From: Candidatus Nanopelagicales bacterium | GTDB taxonomy: Bacteria > Actinomycetota > Actinomycetes > S36-B12 | Length of the DNA stretch: 6,121 nt | NCBI GenBank assembly: GCA_023264215.1 | Contig: JALQSY010000104.1 | Location: 1-6,121, forward strand | Reading direction: 5' to 3' | Part shown: piece by piece, positions 1-6,121 of the stretch | Layout: every line of letters starts with the position of its first letter | Position numbering within the stretch: position 1 is the first letter of the stretch | Translations under genes and position numbers: made by a program | The notes under the pieces: model-generated | The model's database searches: none | Seen by the model: only the letters and a program-made list of their open reading frames with translations | Told to the model about the DNA's origin: nothing

Positions 1-295
1 CGCCGAGGAAGAAGTCGCACGTGTCGATGACCTCCTGCACGTCGCCGAGGGCCTCGGCGTACACCTTGCCCATCTCGCGCGTCACCAGCCGCGAGAGCGA
101 CTCCTTGTTGGCCTCGAAGAGCCGGCCGACCTGGGCGATCACCCGGCCTCGCGCGGGGGCGGGAACGGCGGCCCACCCCGGCTGGGCGGCGTGCGCGGAC
201 TCGCAGGCGGCGAGCACGTCCGCGCTCGTCGCCAGCGGCACCTCGGCGACGACGTCGTCGAATCGGGCGGGATTGCGTGAGGTGTAGGTGGCCAT
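1..295 (-). CDS. Aldehyde dehydrogenase family protein, N-terminal part (cut by window edge)
   Basis: NAD(P)-dependent aldehyde dehydrogenases oxidise an aldehyde to its carboxylic acid in the cytoplasm. Only the first 98 residues are present, beginning MATYTSRNPARFDD and running off the left edge. Visible are the opening 'NPA' strand, the stretch HAAQPGWAAVPAPARGRVI (the usual 'W...P...R' helix) and REMGK followed by EALGDVQEVIDTCDFFLG. This is the conserved N-terminal cofactor-domain pattern of the family, closest in flavour to semialdehyde dehydrogenases. The catalytic Cys and Glu lie outside the window, so the substrate cannot be inferred. The ATG at 293-295 has an AGGA-type ribosome-binding site (303-306 on the complementary strand) 7 nt upstream, which supports this start. 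It is transcribed away from the thiamine-diphosphate enzyme gene. Family assignment is firm; the subfamily is open. Confidence 0.87.
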   Translation of the reverse strand, partial: MATYTSRNPARFDDVVAEVPLATSADVLAACESAHAAQPGWAAVPAPARGRVIAQVGRLFEANKESLSRLVTREMGKVYAEALGDVQEVIDTCDFFLG

Positions 296-373
296 GGCCC
301 GATCCTGCCACTCGCGACCATGCGCCACGGGAGGGCCTCCGGCTTCAGCACGTGGCTCTGACAGGCTTGCCCC
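296..373. promoter_or_regulatory. Divergent intergenic control region
   Basis: These 78 bp separate two divergent start codons, so both promoters must lie here or inside the opposite gene. I see an AGGA ribosome-binding site for the leftward gene and a CACGTG palindrome at 349-354, but no convincing -35/-10 pair on either strand. The rightward gene has only a weak AGG-like match (363-365) before its GTG and may be poorly initiated or nearly leaderless. That control lies in this gap is inferred from gene layout, not from a recognised operator. Confidence 0.35.
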
Positions 374-2083
374 GTGAGCGACCGGCGCACCGTGGGCACG
401 GCCATCTTGGAGTTGCTCGCCAGTCGAGGAGTCGACGTGGCGTTCGGGCTGCCCGGCGTGCACAACCTGGCCTTCTGGTCGGCGGACTCCCCCGTGCGCA
501 TCGTCGGCGTGCGGCACGAGCAAGCCTGCGCGTACGCCGCGGACGGCTACGCGCGTGCAACCGGCAGGCTCGGGGTCGCGCTCACGACGACGGGACCGGG
601 CGCGGCCAACGCACTCGCGGCATTCGGCGAGGCCGCGGTGAGTGGGGCACCCGTGCTGCTCATCTCCAGCGATGTCTCGACCGCGCTGCGCTCCCCTGAG
701 GGCCCGCGCGGGATCCTCCACGAGATGCGCGACCAGGCCGCCCCCTTCGCCTCGCTCGGACGTCCCGCTCGCACCGTGGCGTCCCCCGACGAAGCGCTCG
801 AGGCGGTCGCCGACGCCGTCGATATCGCACTGAGCGCACCGCGCGGACCGGTCTACGTCGGCATCCCCTCGGACATCCTCAATGCGTCGTACCCGGGCGA
901 CTTGCAGGTGGCTTCCGGTCGCGGCGAGTCAGGCGAATCGACCCGGCCTTCGCCCGAGTCATCGGAATCGACCCGGCCTTCGTCCGCGCCGGCCGAGTCA
1001 GCCACGGCCACTGACGTGGAGGCGCTGGCGGATCTCATCGGCGCGGCCCAGCGCCATCTCATCTGGTCCGGCGGAGGCGTGACCCAATGTGGCGCCGAGG
1101 GCGAGCGCGCGGTGCGCGCGCTCGCTCAGCGACTCGGTGCTCCCGTGGTGACGACGTACGCCGGTCGCGGGGTGATGGCCGGTGACCCCCTGGCCGTGGA
1201 GACATCGACCCATGAGCCGGAGGTGGATGCGCTCATCGGTGACGCGGATCTGCTGATCGTCGTCGGCAGTGGCTTCGATGCGATGCACACCAAGAACTGG
1301 AAGATGTCGCTGCCGGAGCGCAGGGTCGCGATCGCGCTCGGCGAGGAGATCGGCCGCACGATCGCCTGGGATCACCTCGTCGCGGCGGATCTGGTGTCGA
1401 CCATCGACGCGCTGATCGACTCCCTGCCGGCGCAGGCGCGCGCACCGTGGGCGCCGACGGACCTGCGCGACCGAGTGCGCGCTCGCCTTGCGGCGGACGA
1501 ACGCACGGCTCCCGCGGTCGACTTCGTCGACGCGATCGACTCCTGGCCGGCGGACGGCGTGGTCGTCACGGACATGTGCATCCCCGGCTACTGGTTCAGC
1601 AGCCACGGCCGCCAGCCCCGGCCGCGACGCCTGCTCAACCCCGTCGGCTGGGGGACCCTCGGCTATGCGCTGCCCGCCGCCATCGGCCCCGCGGCCAGCG
1701 GCGTACCCACCCTCGCGGTCTGCGGCGACGGCGGACCGATGTTCGCCCTGGGCGAGTTGGCCGCGCTGGTGCAGGAACGACTGCCGGTGACACTGCTGGT
1801 CGTCGATGACGGCGGCTACGGGATGCTGCGCTACGACCAGCAGGTCCTCGGACATCCCGAGCGCGGTGTGGACCTGGTGACGCCGGACTGGGCGCAGCTG
1901 GCAGCCAGCTTCGGCATCCCCTTCACCGAGGTCGCCGATACCACCGCGCTGCGGTCGGCCCTGGCAGATGCCGCTGCGCGCCCGGGGCCGTCGTTCATCC
2001 TCATGCGCACGCTGCTCTACCCGCCGGCGTCGACCAGTCCCCGCTGGTTCGAGGCAGCCACCGGCCCCCGCGAAACGGCCTAG
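374..2083 (+). CDS. Thiamine-diphosphate-dependent enzyme, acetolactate synthase / 2-oxo-acid decarboxylase-like
   Basis: A 569-residue cytoplasmic enzyme of the ThDP superfamily that includes acetolactate synthase, benzoylformate decarboxylase and 2-ketoarginine decarboxylase; the length is normal. Residues ~5-170 are the pyrimidine-binding domain, with GLPGVHN (25-31), RHEQ carrying the probable cofactor-activating Glu49, and ADGYARATG (56-64). Residues ~214-355 are the central domain. Residues ~380-548 are the pyrophosphate domain, with GDGG at 451-454. The metal-binding motif ends in VVDDGGYGM, so Asp478-Asp479 stand where Asn-Asn is usual. The linker at 185-204 contains a duplicated ten-residue segment. 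The GTG start is fixed by an in-frame TGA at 359-361 with no other start between. No small regulatory subunit gene is adjacent, which argues against a dedicated biosynthetic acetolactate synthase. The pattern GLPGVH plus ILHEMRDQ recalls AruI-type decarboxylases, but the substrate is not determinable. Confidence 0.93.
   Translation: MSDRRTVGTAILELLASRGVDVAFGLPGVHNLAFWSADSPVRIVGVRHEQACAYAADGYARATGRLGVALTTTGPGAANALAAFGEAAVSGAPVLLISSDVSTALRSPEGPRGILHEMRDQAAPFASLGRPARTVASPDEALEAVADAVDIALSAPRGPVYVGIPSDILNASYPGDLQVASGRGESGESTRPSPESSESTRPSSAPAESATATDVEALADLIGAAQRHLIWSGGGVTQCGAEGERAVRALAQRLGAPVVTTYAGRGVMAGDPLAVETSTHEPEVDALIGDADLLIVVGSGFDAMHTKNWKMSLPERRVAIALGEEIGRTIAWDHLVAADLVSTIDALIDSLPAQARAPWAPTDLRDRVRARLAADERTAPAVDFVDAIDSWPADGVVVTDMCIPGYWFSSHGRQPRPRRLLNPVGWGTLGYALPAAIGPAASGVPTLAVCGDGGPMFALGELAALVQERLPVTLLVVDDGGYGMLRYDQQVLGHPERGVDLVTPDWAQLAASFGIPFTEVADTTALRSALADAAARPGPSFILMRTLLYPPASTSPRWFEAATGPRETA
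925..984 (+). repeat. Two-copy 30-nt in-frame tandem repeat in the ThDP enzyme linker
   Basis: Units 925-954 and 955-984 match at 26 of 30 bases by my count, including an unbroken 18-base match beginning GAATCGACCC. They encode ESGESTRPSP followed by ESSESTRPSS (residues 185-204). The unit length is a multiple of three, so the frame is kept. The segment lies between the pyrimidine domain and the central domain, is rich in Ser, Glu and Pro, and is probably a disordered, surface-exposed linker that tolerates duplication. Confidence 0.85.
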
Positions 2084-2089
2084 TCCTGC

Positions 2090-2134
2090 AATTCGCGGCT
2101 CAGTATCGAAAATTCTCGCCTTCAGCCGCGAATT
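2090..2134 (+). repeat. 45-nt palindromic repeat, copy A
   Basis: A perfect 11-bp inverted repeat, AATTCGCGGCT (2090-2100) and AGCCGCGAATT (2124-2134), encloses a 23-nt loop. It begins 6 nt after the stop codon of the ThDP enzyme gene. The stem could form a strong hairpin, but no T-run follows on the plus strand, so it is not a classic Rho-independent terminator. A second copy (3142-3186) matches at 39 of 45 positions in the same orientation, and the conservation covers much of the loop as well as the arms. It could be a REP-like dispersed intergenic palindrome, a transcript 3'-end stabiliser, or a trace of recombination. Confidence 0.85.
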
Positions 2135-2196
2135 ACCGCGGGGATGCCTGTGGATGATCAACGCGTCGTTCGTTGCGGATGGCTCATCCTGAGGCC

Positions 2197-3126
2197 ATGC
2201 CTGGCGACATCAACCACCTACGAGCACTCGCTGCCGCTCGCAACGGGGTCGTCTCTCGAGACGAAGCAATCCGGGCCGGCTTCACGCACTATGCGATCCG
2301 CAATCGGATTGATCGAGGTGCGTGGGGCCGGATCGGAAAGGCGCTCGTTATCCGCGACCTCCTGCGTCCCGGAGACATCGCCACCGCATGGATCCTGCAC
2401 TTCCACACGGGGCCCCTGTCCAGCCTGAGCGGCCCCCTGGCTTTGCGGCTTCTTGGGTGGTCGGTCGCAGGCGAGGATCACCTCGTCGTCAACCCCCACG
2501 ACGTACAGGCCTCAATCGAACTCCGCGTGAAGATACTGCGTCGGTCCTCGTCGCGACAGATGCACCTACCTGGGCTTCCACCCCTCGTCCCTCGCCTGGA
2601 CGCCCTGGCCGACACGCTCGTCAGTCGCTCGGCGTCAGATGCTCGGAATCTCCTGGATCACGCACTCCAGCAACGCTGGATAGGGCTGAAGGACCTCCAG
2701 GACATCCTCAGTGAACGCGCCGGTCCCGGCCCGCGTGGCCAGAAGCGACTGCGCGAGTTGTGCGATCGAGCCTTGTCGGGTTCACGGTCAGAGGCTGAGC
2801 AGCGGATGGCCGACTTGCTCAAGCGCGTCGGTGGCACGTGGGCGCCGAATCACACCGTTCGCGACGAGCAGGGGCGGATCATCGCCGAGATCGACTTCGC
2901 CCACCTTGAGCTCCAGATCGCCATCGAGGTAGACGGCCGGGCCTTCCATTCGGATCGCCGATCATTCGAACGGGATCGCAAGCGACAGAACCTGCTGGTC
3001 CTCCGCGGCTGGGTGATCCTGCGCTTCACCTGGGAGCGCCTGATCAACGATCCCGAGGGAGTGATCGCAGAGGTTATTTCGGCCGGCATCCAAGCCAGGG
3101 CCCGGAGGCGAGTGGCGAGCGCCTAG
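2197..3126 (+). CDS. AbiEi-like winged-helix / DUF559 nuclease-fold protein
   Basis: A 309-residue protein with the architecture common in actinobacteria. Residues ~5-53 are a winged-helix domain resembling the N-terminus of AbiEi-type antitoxins (LRALAAARNGVVSRDEAI, then GAWGRIG). Residues ~55-175 form a helical middle region (SSLSGPLALRLLGW). Residues ~195-297 are DUF559, related to Vsr-like PD-(D/E)XK nucleases. Candidate active-site residues are Glu199 (SEAE), Asp233 (EIDFA) and Glu244 plus Asp246 (IEVDGRAFHS), followed by FERDRKRQNLL and GWVILRFTWE. Nuclease activity is predicted from the fold; no biological role is established. ATG 2197 fits the usual family N-terminus. ATG 2179 and TTG 2173 are in-frame alternatives, and none has a good ribosome-binding site (GAGG at 2191-2194 is too close). 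No partner toxin gene is adjacent. Two ATA Ile codons (2533 and 2680) are unusual for such GC-rich DNA. The gene lies between two copies of a 45-nt palindrome. Confidence 0.88.
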   Translation: MPGDINHLRALAAARNGVVSRDEAIRAGFTHYAIRNRIDRGAWGRIGKALVIRDLLRPGDIATAWILHFHTGPLSSLSGPLALRLLGWSVAGEDHLVVNPHDVQASIELRVKILRRSSSRQMHLPGLPPLVPRLDALADTLVSRSASDARNLLDHALQQRWIGLKDLQDILSERAGPGPRGQKRLRELCDRALSGSRSEAEQRMADLLKRVGGTWAPNHTVRDEQGRIIAEIDFAHLELQIAIEVDGRAFHSDRRSFERDRKRQNLLVLRGWVILRFTWERLINDPEGVIAEVISAGIQARARRRVASA

Positions 3127-3141
3127 GCAGGCGCCCATGCG

Positions 3142-3186
3142 AATCCGCGGCTCAGTATCGAAAAACCTCGCACCCAGCCGCGAATT
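3142..3186 (+). repeat. 45-nt palindromic repeat, copy B
   Basis: This copy has the same length and orientation as 2090-2134, with differences only at repeat positions 4, 24, 25 and 31-33. Arms 3142-3152 and 3176-3186 pair over 11 positions with one mismatch, C3145 against A3183; in a minus-strand transcript the same pair becomes G.U, which is tolerated. It lies in the 80-nt gap between the stops of two convergent genes, where it could act as a hairpin at the 3' end of either transcript. There is no T-run. The shared core CGCGGCTCAGTATCGAAAA is identical in both copies. Confidence 0.85.
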
Positions 3187-3206
3187 GCACCGCCGCTGAT
3201 GCTGGA

Positions 3207-5882
3207 TCAGCCCTTGCGGCCGATGATGAGGTCGGCGACCAGGCCGGTCCACCCGGTCTGGTGCGACGCGCCGAGGCCGGCGCCGTTGTCCCCGTGGAAG
3301 TACTCGTAGAACAGCGGAGCGTGCCAGCGCGGATCCTGCTGGAACCGCTCCGTCCCGCCGAAGACCGGGCGCGACCCGTCCGGTCCCTCCTCGAAGATCG
3401 CGATGAGCCGGCGCCTGATCTCGGCCGCGACCTCGCGCAGGTTCAACATCACCCCACTGCCCGTCGGGCACTCCACGGTGAACTCATCCCCCAGGTAGAG
3501 GTAGTACCGCTCGAGCGCCTCGACGACGAGGTGGTTGATGGGGAACCACACCGGCCCCCGCCAATTGGAGTTGCCGCCGTAGATCGGGGTGGTGGACTCC
3601 GCCGGCTCGTAGTCGATGCCGTATTCCTGACCATCGACATTGATCTGGTACGGCGCACCCTCGAGTCGCTTCGACACCGACCTCAGGCCGTACGGCGAGA
3701 GCATCGACTGCTCGCTCAGGACCTCGAGGAGGACGCGTCGCAGGCGATCGGGATCCACGACGGTCAGAAGGGCCTTGTCTCCATCCGCATCATGGCGAAT
3801 CTGGAGGAAGCCAGCGCTGTGCTCGAGGTCATTCGCATCATGGTCAATACCGCGTCGACGCAGGAAGTCAGCGAGTCTGCGCTGGTAACGGGGCGACTTG
3901 GCGAAGCGAGTGCTCTGATCGATGAACGCGCCCGCGAGGACGGGGATGACCCCGACCAACGACCGCACGCGAATCGGCTCGCGGCTGCCGTCGGGCCGCA
4001 CGAGCTGGTCGTAGAAGAAGCCGTCCTCGGCGTCGAACAGGCCGACACTCGCCATGCCGTCGGTGATGGTGGCGAAGTGCTCGAGGAACTTCAACGCCAT
4101 GGGGGAATACGCGTCATCATGTGGCGCGAGCCGGATCGCCATGCGCAGCATCATCAGCGCGTAGAAGGCCATCCATGCGGTGCCGTCGGCCTGCTCGATG
4201 ACATATCCCTCGGGCAGGTGCGACCGGTCGATGGGCCCGATGTTGTCGAGCCCGAGGAAGCCGCCTTCGAAGACGTTGTTGCCCTCCTTGTCGACCTTGT
4301 TGACCCACCACGTGAAGTTGATCAGCAGCTTCTGGAAGACCCGCGCGAGGAAGTCGATGTCGCGGGCACCGTCGATCTCGAAGACTCGGATCGCCGCCCA
4401 GGCATGCACCGGCGGATTGACGTCGTCGAAATTCCACTCGTACGCCGGCAGCGCGCCGTTGGGGTGCATGTACCACTCGCGCAGCATGAGCAGGAGCTGG
4501 TACTTCGCGTACTCGGGATCGATGTGAGCGAACACGACGGTATGGAAGGCGAGGTCCCAGGCCGCGAACCACGGGTACTCCCACGAGTCCGGCATGGACA
4601 TGACGTCGTAGGCATCCAGGTTGCGCCAGTGGCCGTTGCGGCTCAGCGCGTGCCCGGGCGGAGGCGGGGGCTCGGTCGGGTCGCCGTCGAGCCAGCGGGA
4701 TACGTCGTAGCGGAAGAACTGCTTGCACCAGATCATCCCGGCGAAGGCCCGGCGCATGATGTCCGCACGCTCCGCACTGGCGCCCTTCGGGGTGAGCGCG
4801 GCGTAGAAGTCATCCGCCTCGCGCTCACGCAGGCTCATGAGGTCGTCGAATCGCGACTCCGCCCAGCCGGGATCGGGACGGCCCGACACAGTCGGCTCCG
4901 CCGACCCGCCGGGCCCTGACTCACTCGGCGACCACAGCCGCAGGCGGACCTCGACCGTCGCGCCAGCGGGCACGTTGAGGGCGTAGTGCCACGCGCACTT
5001 GGTGCCCTGATTGTCGGGGTTGACTGTCGGCGCCCCGCTCACGATGTGGTCGTTGATGCCGTCCTTGGGATACGGCCGGTCGAGGGGGGTCCCGAAGATG
5101 CGTGCGGTGTTGGTGCGGTTGTCGCAGAACAGGGCCCGCGGCACCGTCCCGTCGGACGCCGTCGCCGCGTCGAGGTGATACGTGCCCAGCCGCCAGTGGT
5201 CGGCCACGATGCTGCCGGCATCGAGCTCGAACTGCGGCACCGGTCGACCCTTGCCCCACGACCACGTGTCGCGGAAGATCGCGGTGGGCAGCAGGTGCAG
5301 GGTGTCGTCGTCAGGGCCAGCATTGGTCACCCTGATGCGGATGGACGTATCCGTCGGATCGTTCTTCGCGTACGCGACATCGACGATCCAGTAGCGATCG
5401 CCATCGAAGACTCCGGTGTCGAGCAGCTCGAACTCCGGATCCTGTCGCGTGCGCGCACCGTTGACGGACACGAGCTGGTCGTAGGGGAAGGCCTGCTGCG
5501 GGTAGTGGTAGTGCGCGCGCAGCCAGGCATGCGAGGGAGTGGCATCGTCGTACCACCAGTAGTCCTTGGCATCCTCCCCGTGATTGCCCTGCCATCCATC
5601 GAGCCCGAAGAAGCGGTCCTTCACGTGGCCGTCCCGGCCGTTCCACATCGCCAGCGAGAAGGCCAGGTCCTGGCGCAGGTCGCAGAAGCCGAGGATGCCG
5701 TCCTCGCTCCAACGGAAGGTCCTCGAGCGGGCCGCGTCGTAGGGGATGTAGCGCCAGGCGTCGCCGTCATCGGAGTAGTCCTCGCGTACGGTCCCCCAGG
5801 CCCGCTCGGCGAGGTAGGGGCCCCACAGGTACCAGGGGCCGGCCTCGTCCGGGCCGAATCGGTAGTCCCCGCACTCCGACAT
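3207..5882 (-). CDS. GH63 / MGH1-like glycoside hydrolase ('glucosidase')
   Basis: An 891-residue enzyme of the GH63-type (alpha/alpha)6-barrel glycosidases, close to the bacterial proteins usually named 'glucosidase'; length and motifs fit that group. Near the N-terminus are WGPYLAERAWGTVREDY (residues 20-36) and a block with NHGED (100-104). The barrel occupies roughly residues 375-891 and contains MPDSWEYPWFAAWDLAFH, GGFLGLDNIGP, NWRGPVWFPINHL (773-785) and FYEYFHGDNGAGLGASHQTGW. By analogy with GH63 enzymes, the catalytic acid may be Asp546 (GLDN) and the base Glu860 (FYEYFHG); this is inference. There is no signal peptide, so it probably acts in the cytoplasm on an alpha-glucoside or related compatible-solute glycoside; the exact substrate is unknown. 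ATG 5882 is preferred because GGAGG lies 8 nt upstream. A GTG at 5930 would add 16 residues with no match to the family. It diverges from the exported-protein gene. Confidence 0.92.
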   Translation of the reverse strand: MSECGDYRFGPDEAGPWYLWGPYLAERAWGTVREDYSDDGDAWRYIPYDAARSRTFRWSEDGILGFCDLRQDLAFSLAMWNGRDGHVKDRFFGLDGWQGNHGEDAKDYWWYDDATPSHAWLRAHYHYPQQAFPYDQLVSVNGARTRQDPEFELLDTGVFDGDRYWIVDVAYAKNDPTDTSIRIRVTNAGPDDDTLHLLPTAIFRDTWSWGKGRPVPQFELDAGSIVADHWRLGTYHLDAATASDGTVPRALFCDNRTNTARIFGTPLDRPYPKDGINDHIVSGAPTVNPDNQGTKCAWHYALNVPAGATVEVRLRLWSPSESGPGGSAEPTVSGRPDPGWAESRFDDLMSLREREADDFYAALTPKGASAERADIMRRAFAGMIWCKQFFRYDVSRWLDGDPTEPPPPPGHALSRNGHWRNLDAYDVMSMPDSWEYPWFAAWDLAFHTVVFAHIDPEYAKYQLLLMLREWYMHPNGALPAYEWNFDDVNPPVHAWAAIRVFEIDGARDIDFLARVFQKLLINFTWWVNKVDKEGNNVFEGGFLGLDNIGPIDRSHLPEGYVIEQADGTAWMAFYALMMLRMAIRLAPHDDAYSPMALKFLEHFATITDGMASVGLFDAEDGFFYDQLVRPDGSREPIRVRSLVGVIPVLAGAFIDQSTRFAKSPRYQRRLADFLRRRGIDHDANDLEHSAGFLQIRHDADGDKALLTVVDPDRLRRVLLEVLSEQSMLSPYGLRSVSKRLEGAPYQINVDGQEYGIDYEPAESTTPIYGGNSNWRGPVWFPINHLVVEALERYYLYLGDEFTVECPTGSGVMLNLREVAAEIRRRLIAIFEEGPDGSRPVFGGTERFQQDPRWHAPLFYEYFHGDNGAGLGASHQTGWTGLVADLIIGRKG

Positions 5883-5890
5883 TCGGCCGG

Positions 5891-5895
5891 CCTCC
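5891..5895 (-). promoter_or_regulatory. Ribosome-binding site that decides the glycoside hydrolase start
   Basis: On the minus strand, GGAGG sits inside the longer purine run CAGGGGGAGG (5900 down to 5891), 8 nt before ATG 5882. The upstream in-frame GTG at 5930 is preceded only by a run of G and a weak AGGA. The family-like sequence also starts shortly after the ATG, so the later start is favoured. Confidence 0.7.
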
Positions 5896-5954
5896 CCCTG
5901 GAGCCCGGCCGGATCTTGACCTTGGTTCACCCCCCGATCCTGCCCTGAAACCGG

Positions 5955-5960
5955 TAGCGT
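5955..5960 (+). promoter_or_regulatory. Possible -10 element for the exported-protein gene
   Basis: TAGCGT fits the TANNNT form of actinobacterial housekeeping -10 elements and would place a start near 5967, giving a short leader with an AGAGGA ribosome-binding site. No -35 hexamer at normal spacing is evident: TTGACC at 5916-5921 is too far upstream. This is a weak, position-based suggestion. Confidence 0.3.
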
Positions 5961-5992
5961 GCACAGCAGTCCACCTGAACTGCAGAGGAATG

Positions 5993-6121
5993 ATGAAGAT
6001 CCGCTCGATCGCCGCCGCGGGGGCCGCGGCCCTCGCCCTGACCCTCGTCCCCGGTGTCGCCTGGGCCCAGCCCGAACTGCCCCGGGATCTGCCCCTGGTC
6101 TACGGCGACAAGGGCGACGCT
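5993..6121 (+). CDS. Exported protein with signal peptide, N-terminal part (cut by window edge)
   Basis: The 43 visible residues begin with a Sec-type signal peptide: basic start MKIRS, a hydrophobic Ala/Leu core (SIAAAGAAALALTLVPG) and a cleavage motif AWA before Gln26. There is no Cys for lipidation, so the product is probably secreted or released outside the membrane rather than a lipoprotein. The mature part opens QPELPRDLPLVYGDKGDA. The final GDKGDA resembles the opening of type 1 peptidoglycan-binding repeats (GDxGxxVxxLQ), but too little is visible for a family call. ATG 5993 lies 3 nt after AGAGGA (5984-5989); ATG 5990, one codon earlier, touches that site and is the alternative. The gene diverges from the glycoside hydrolase. 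Confidence 0.75.
   Translation, partial: MKIRSIAAAGAAALALTLVPGVAWAQPELPRDLPLVYGDKGDA

Noticed and set aside
998..2161. A 387-codon open frame on the minus strand opposite the ThDP enzyme
   Set aside because: It is antisense to a well-supported gene, is Arg/Gly/His-rich and shows no family motif. It is a composition artefact.
2152..2189. GGATGA (2152-2157) and TCATCC (2184-2189) inverted pair before the DUF559 gene, considered as an operator or leader hairpin
   Set aside because: Six-base arms separated by 26 nt are expected by chance at this length, and no matching site occurs elsewhere in the window.
2090..3186. Composite transposon with the two 45-nt palindromes as ends
   Set aside because: The enclosed gene is not a transposase, I see no flanking target-site duplication, and the copies are in direct orientation with each one palindromic. 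A transposon call is not supported.
3195..3211. Perfect 6-bp inverted repeat GCTGAT / ATCAGC with a 5-nt loop over the glycoside hydrolase stop codon
   Set aside because: The stem is short, overlaps coding sequence and has no T-run, so it is not supported as a terminator.
3261..4919. A 552-codon open frame on the plus strand lying inside the glycoside hydrolase gene
   Set aside because: It is fully antisense to a gene with clear GH63 motifs. Its translation is Arg/Val/Glu-rich with no recognisable domain, as expected for the mirror frame of GC-rich coding DNA.
5916..5921. TTGACC as a -35 element for the exported-protein gene
   Set aside because: It lies 33 nt from the only plausible -10 (TAGCGT at 5955), far beyond the usual 16-19 nt spacing.
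4986..5948. A 320-codon plus-strand frame overlapping the 5' half of the glycoside hydrolase
   Set aside because: It mirrors conserved GH63 codons, has no domain, and ends in the intergenic region without a plausible relation to the downstream exported-protein gene.

Overview
The window is about 6.1 kb of high-GC DNA with dense coding and strong G/C bias at third codon positions. This, together with the style of the proteins (a ~900-residue GH63 'glucosidase' and an AbiEi-like/DUF559 protein), suggests the chromosome of a high-GC actinobacterium. The genus cannot be named from the sequence. I see no rRNA, tRNA, CRISPR array, insertion sequence or phage gene.

Layout. (1) Bases 1-295, minus: the N-terminal 98 residues of an NAD(P)-dependent aldehyde dehydrogenase, cut by the window edge. 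(2) Bases 296-373: a 78-bp divergent control region. (3) Bases 374-2083, plus: a complete thiamine-diphosphate enzyme of the acetolactate synthase/2-oxo-acid decarboxylase superfamily, with an unusual Asp-Asp in place of Asn-Asn at the cofactor motif and a duplicated 10-residue linker. (4) Bases 2090-2134: a 45-nt palindromic repeat. (5) Bases 2197-3126, plus: a two-domain protein with an AbiEi-type winged helix and a DUF559 PD-(D/E)XK-like nuclease fold. (6) Bases 3142-3186: a second copy of the same 45-nt palindrome in the same orientation. (7) Bases 3207-5882, minus: a large cytoplasmic GH63/MGH1-like glycoside hydrolase, convergent with the DUF559 gene. (8) Bases 5993-6121, plus: the start of an exported protein, diverging from the hydrolase and cut by the window edge.

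How the genes relate. The aldehyde dehydrogenase and the ThDP enzyme are divergent neighbours. If the latter decarboxylates a 2-oxo acid, the former could oxidise the resulting aldehyde; this is inference only. The glycoside hydrolase appears to stand alone as an intracellular carbohydrate enzyme. The DUF559 gene has no functional link to its neighbours. Its main interest is that it is bracketed by two nearly identical 45-nt palindromes, so it may be a gene cassette inserted between, or carried with, a dispersed repeat. That is the least ordinary feature here; the rest reads as ordinary metabolic chromosome.
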